Position numbers and translations under genes: made by a program
Shown here: positions 6,313 through 8,253 of the stretch, one piece after another
How positions within the stretch are numbered: the stretch's first letter is position 1
Layout of the letters: each line of letters starts with the position of its first letter
Source of the DNA: JAZNGX01 sp045576675
Lineage (GTDB): Bacteria; Bacillota; Clostridia; Monoglobales; Firm-18
Direction: 5' to 3'
DNA: 8,253 nt
NCBI GenBank assembly: GCA_045576675.1
Contig: JAZNGX010000054.1
Span: 1 to 8,253, forward strand
Notes under the pieces: model-generated
Seen by the model: the letters and a program-made list of their open reading frames with translations, nothing else
Told to the model about the DNA's origin: nothing
Databases searched by the model: none

Positions 6313-7014
6313 TTATTCACTCCTCATTGCATAAATTTTAACTGTTGGCTCATATGCATCGGCATAAAAATACACAGTTTTATCCATATATTGTGTGTTG
6401 ATAACGTCTGCTGTTGTTCCGTCAAACGTGCCAAACAGCAGTCTGCCGTTCTGACCTGCATCCATCCACTGTCCAAGGGAATAACGCATAACATTATCAA
6501 AGCTTATTATGTTGCCGTCTGATATAAATACCCTTGCCTTATACAAAACAGGCTTTTTAAGGTCACCAAGAGGCATAACCGCAACACATTTGTTTCTTTT
6601 TATAAGTGCAGTATACTCTGTCCCTGACTCTAATTCTGTTAACGTAAGGGTTTCGTCTGTAACAGAAGCTTTGTCAATTTCGCCGTTTGCATAAACATCT
6701 GTTACAACCTTGTAGCCGTTTTTGATTCCGTAGCTTGTAATGCCGTTGATAACAGGAGTTAAATCCTCGCTGTCCATATTTAAAACACCATTTTTAGGAA
6801 TCAGAAGACCTGCCCCGATTGCCGTTGCGGCAGGTGCGACATCCTCTTCTGCTATAAGGCGATAGTTTTTGCACTTTTTTATTGCATCGGGGGTTTGCCC
6901 TTCTGCAATGCCGAAAAAGCTGACAGCCTCTGCCGCAGCCTCACGCACGGTTTTTGCCTCAACGCAAACCGTCATACTTATTAATATTGTAAGAAGTAAA
7001 ATCAGCTTTTTCAT
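6313..7014 (-). CDS. Exported protein of unknown function (233 aa)
   Basis: The product starts with a signal peptide, MKKLILLLTILIS to VEA, with likely cleavage after residue 20. The mature part begins with an alanine-rich helical region (22-35, VREAAAEAVSFFGI). A segment at about 56-100 (EEDVAPAATAIGAGLLIPKNG...) has a loose look of an S-layer homology repeat, but the diagnostic residues are too sparse to call it. Residues 100-233 look mainly beta-stranded, ending VYFYADAYEPTVKIYAM. No cell-wall sorting signal or lipobox is present, so it is either released or bound by its own domains. It is the middle gene of a three-gene set: 25 bases after the upstream exported protein and one base before the protease. 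Its first 13 residues and ribosome binding site are almost identical to those of the upstream gene. I do not recognise the family. Confidence 0.8.
   Translation of the reverse strand: MKKLILLLTILISMTVCVEAKTVREAAAEAVSFFGIAEGQTPDAIKKCKNYRLIAEEDVAPAATAIGAGLLIPKNGVLNMDSEDLTPVINGITSYGIKNGYKVVTDVYANGEIDKASVTDETLTLTELESGTEYTALIKRNKCVAVMPLGDLKKPVLYKARVFISDGNIISFDNVMRYSLGQWMDAGQNGRLLFGTFDGTTADVINTQYMDKTVYFYADAYEPTVKIYAMRSE
6320..6325 (-). promoter_or_regulatory. Ribosome binding site fixing the protease start
   Basis: GAGGAG on the minus strand stands exactly eight bases before the ATG at 6309-6311 but directly abuts the GTG at 6318-6320. The ATG is therefore the better start. The site lies inside the last codons of the preceding gene, so the two are translationally linked. 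Confidence 0.75.
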
Positions 7015-7032
7015 TGGTTTTCTCCTTTGTGG
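6974..7032 (-). repeat. Duplicated RBS plus signal-peptide cassette, copy A
   Basis: This 59-bp segment is identical to 7980-8038 except for one base (58 of 59). It covers CCACAAAGGAG, the spacer, the ATG and codons 1-13 of the 233-aa exported protein. Similarity stops abruptly on both sides, so only the translation start and signal peptide were copied. Confidence 0.92.
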
Positions 7033-7039
7033 CTTTTAA

Positions 7040-8020
7040 TCACATCATTGGTACTTTTGTAAGATGTATCGGAATTAATCCTGTATAATCCGATACTACA
7101 AAAAATTTAACATATCCGCCAACGTAATATTTTGTTGCAAACTGAATTTCAGATGCATACGCACTGCTGTATATATCTTTCATACGCCCGTCGCTGTCAT
7201 ACACAGCAACGAAAACATAGGGGAATCTATATATAGTTCCTGTTGAATTTACATTTATAATAACATCTGCACCATTTTGAGGGCGTAATATAGTATTGCC
7301 GTCTGTATCGGTGATATCAACTATTACACTGTTTATAGTACTTGAACTGCTTGGGTAAACTACGGAACCGCCCCCGCCGCCGCCCCCGCTGACGCCTCCT
7401 CCGCCGACGGGTCTGGAAGTACTTACTTTAACTTCGGTAACGGTACTATAAAAATACGCCTGCAGGCTTGATATGTTATCAAATGATTTCCCGACAATTT
7501 TTTTCGCAACATTGTTCATATTTACAGCAGAAAGAGTATCAAACTCTGACAAATCAAGCTGTAAAATATCATTATATCTGTTAAGCAACTCCTTAAAATG
7601 CATATAATTACAATTTTCCAAAACGCAAAGCACAAACTGTTCTGTTGCATTTGCTTTAAACTCCGCAAGGCTTTCTGCAGGAAGTGTTGCAAGAATTCTG
7701 TGTTCAAGCTCTTCTTCTATAACAAACTGATACAAATCAAGTTCTCTTGTATAACCTAAAATTTCCTCTGTGATACCCTCGCTTTCAAGATTTGCATATA
7801 AGGAATTCATATCGGTACAGGTATTTATGTATTCAAGAAGAGTTGCATTATAAAATGCCTGTTGCATCTCATCAAGACTGCCATAGCTGTTATTAGCTAT
7901 GCTTTGTTGAACAGATGCCTTTGCATCACTATCCAACTCGTTATAAAAAGTATCAATTTCCGCATTTGCAGTAACAGATATACTTATTAATATTGTAAGA
8001 AGTAATATCAGCTTTTTCAT
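7040..8020 (-). CDS. Exported surface-type protein with helical repeats and Gly linker (326 aa)
   Basis: The signal peptide ends near residue 20 (TANA|EI). Residues 21-197 are helical and contain an internal repeat: SVQQSIANNSYGSLDEMQQAF (37-57) aligns with NVAKKIVGKSFDNISSLQAYF (170-190), and LDLSEF-type segments precede the second. This layout is typical of helical repeats in clostridial surface and S-layer-type proteins, from memory. A glycine linker follows (206-218, GGGGVSGGGGGGG), then a serine run and a beta-rich C-terminal domain (about 228-326) with VFVAVYDSDGRMKDIYSS and VKFFVVSDYTGLIPI, also common in such proteins. There is no SLH domain or sorting motif. AAAGGAG seven bases before the ATG fixes the start. 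It is first in the three-gene set and lies 36 bases from a dispersed repeat. A TATAAT at 8041-8046 is the only promoter-like motif nearby and lacks a -35. Exact function unknown. Confidence 0.85.
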   Translation of the reverse strand: MKKLILLLTILISISVTANAEIDTFYNELDSDAKASVQQSIANNSYGSLDEMQQAFYNATLLEYINTCTDMNSLYANLESEGITEEILGYTRELDLYQFVIEEELEHRILATLPAESLAEFKANATEQFVLCVLENCNYMHFKELLNRYNDILQLDLSEFDTLSAVNMNNVAKKIVGKSFDNISSLQAYFYSTVTEVKVSTSRPVGGGGVSGGGGGGGSVVYPSSSSTINSVIVDITDTDGNTILRPQNGADVIINVNSTGTIYRFPYVFVAVYDSDGRMKDIYSSAYASEIQFATKYYVGGYVKFFVVSDYTGLIPIHLTKVPMM

Positions 8021-8038
8021 TGGTTTTCTCCTTTGTGG
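7980..8038 (-). repeat. Duplicated RBS plus signal-peptide cassette, copy B
   Basis: Partner of 6974-7032 with one mismatch in 59 bases, covering the ribosome binding site, start codon and first 13 codons of the 326-aa exported protein. The two copies sit in the same orientation at the starts of adjacent genes. Confidence 0.92.
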
Positions 8039-8056
8039 TGATTATAATTCTTGTAT

Positions 8057-8253
8057 TTGTTAAGGGTATGCCGATACCCTTAACAATCCCCTACGACTCG
8101 CTTCGCTCCCTGCACAAGTATTACTATGAAATCTAGTTTTCAAGTAATGCTATGTCTCGCCCGACTTTATGTTCTGTAAATTTAAGACGAACAAAAAGCC
8201 GACGGCGAATTTTGCACGCAACAAAGTTTGATTTACATATTTTAACGCACCGA
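8057..8253 (+). repeat. Dispersed intergenic repeat, copy 3 (rearranged, runs to window edge)
   Basis: The leading hairpin (8057-8086) has the same core stem and GCCG loop as copy 2, extended to 13 bp by flanking bases. It is followed by AATCCCC, a 66-bp segment absent from the other copies, then CGCCCGACTTTATGTTCTG as in copy 2. At AATTTAA (8179-8185) the sequence jumps to the block GACGAACAAAAAG, omitting the 130 bp corresponding to 4531-4660. The right end, AACGCAC, is reached three bases before the window ends. It lies directly upstream of the exported-protein operon, so any promoter for that operon must be within the repeat, beyond it, or squeezed into 8021-8056. Confidence 0.85.
8092..8157. 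repeat. 66-bp stem-forming segment inside repeat copy 3
   Basis: This stretch replaces three bases (GGT, 4500-4502) of copy 2. It begins with ACTCGCTTCGCTCCC and contains an imperfect inverted repeat, AGTATTACTATGAAA against TTTTCAAGTAATGCT, 15 pairs with two mismatches around a short TCTAG loop. It looks like a small palindromic insertion nested in the larger repeat. No flanking target duplication is evident. Confidence 0.5.

Noticed and set aside
6312..6320. GTG start for the protease three codons before the ATG
   Set aside because: GAGGAG directly touches the GTG, while it is eight bases from the ATG, which is the normal spacing.
6874..6950. S-layer homology domain in the 233-aa exported protein
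   Set aside because: The resemblance is only a loose pattern of hydrophobic and glycine positions; the diagnostic SLH residues are not clear, so it is mentioned but not called.
207..8253. CRISPR-like array formed by the three repeats
   Set aside because: The copies are few, long, in mixed orientation, spaced by kilobases and separated by genes; there are no regular spacers.

Overview
The window looks like chromosomal DNA of an endospore-forming, low-to-moderate GC Clostridia-type Firmicute. The evidence is a full SpoIIE, a Gram-positive style Lgt, AGGAG-type ribosome binding sites, and a PDZ/S41 protease with a peptidoglycan-binding tail like Bacillus CtpB. All recognisable genes lie on the minus strand, so transcription runs from high to low coordinates.

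Right part (8253 to about 4835): a copy of a dispersed repeat is followed by a tight three-gene set. First are two exported proteins of unknown function (7040-8020 and 6313-7014). They carry almost identical ribosome binding site plus signal-peptide DNA but unrelated mature parts. One nucleotide later comes a secreted carboxy-terminal processing protease (4875-6311). I infer an envelope or surface-protein operon in which the protease may process its neighbours.

Middle (4834 to 4334): a 541-bp gene-free gap holds a REP-like palindrome pair, a full-length copy of the dispersed repeat and the likely lgt promoter. Next come lgt (3524-4333) and a small lysine/glutamate-rich lipoprotein gene that overlaps its end by 16 bp and finishes at a strong intrinsic terminator. 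The lipoprotein is a predicted substrate of the enzyme encoded just before it.

Left part (3170 to 1): spoIIE has its own promoter region, with features that resemble Spo0A-activated promoters. It ends in an ATGA overlap with a 42-codon gene for a very basic small protein. A possible terminator follows, then an inverted copy of the dispersed repeat, then about 200 bp with no gene but several perfect inverted repeats.

The most unusual element is the repeat family of about 260 bp: three copies, two inverted around lgt-spoIIE and two direct around the protease operon. Each copy begins with a hairpin whose stem differs between copies by four compensated base pairs. One copy lacks 130 bp exactly between 7-bp direct repeats and carries a separate 66-bp stem-forming segment. 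No CRISPR array, rRNA, tRNA or transposase gene was seen.
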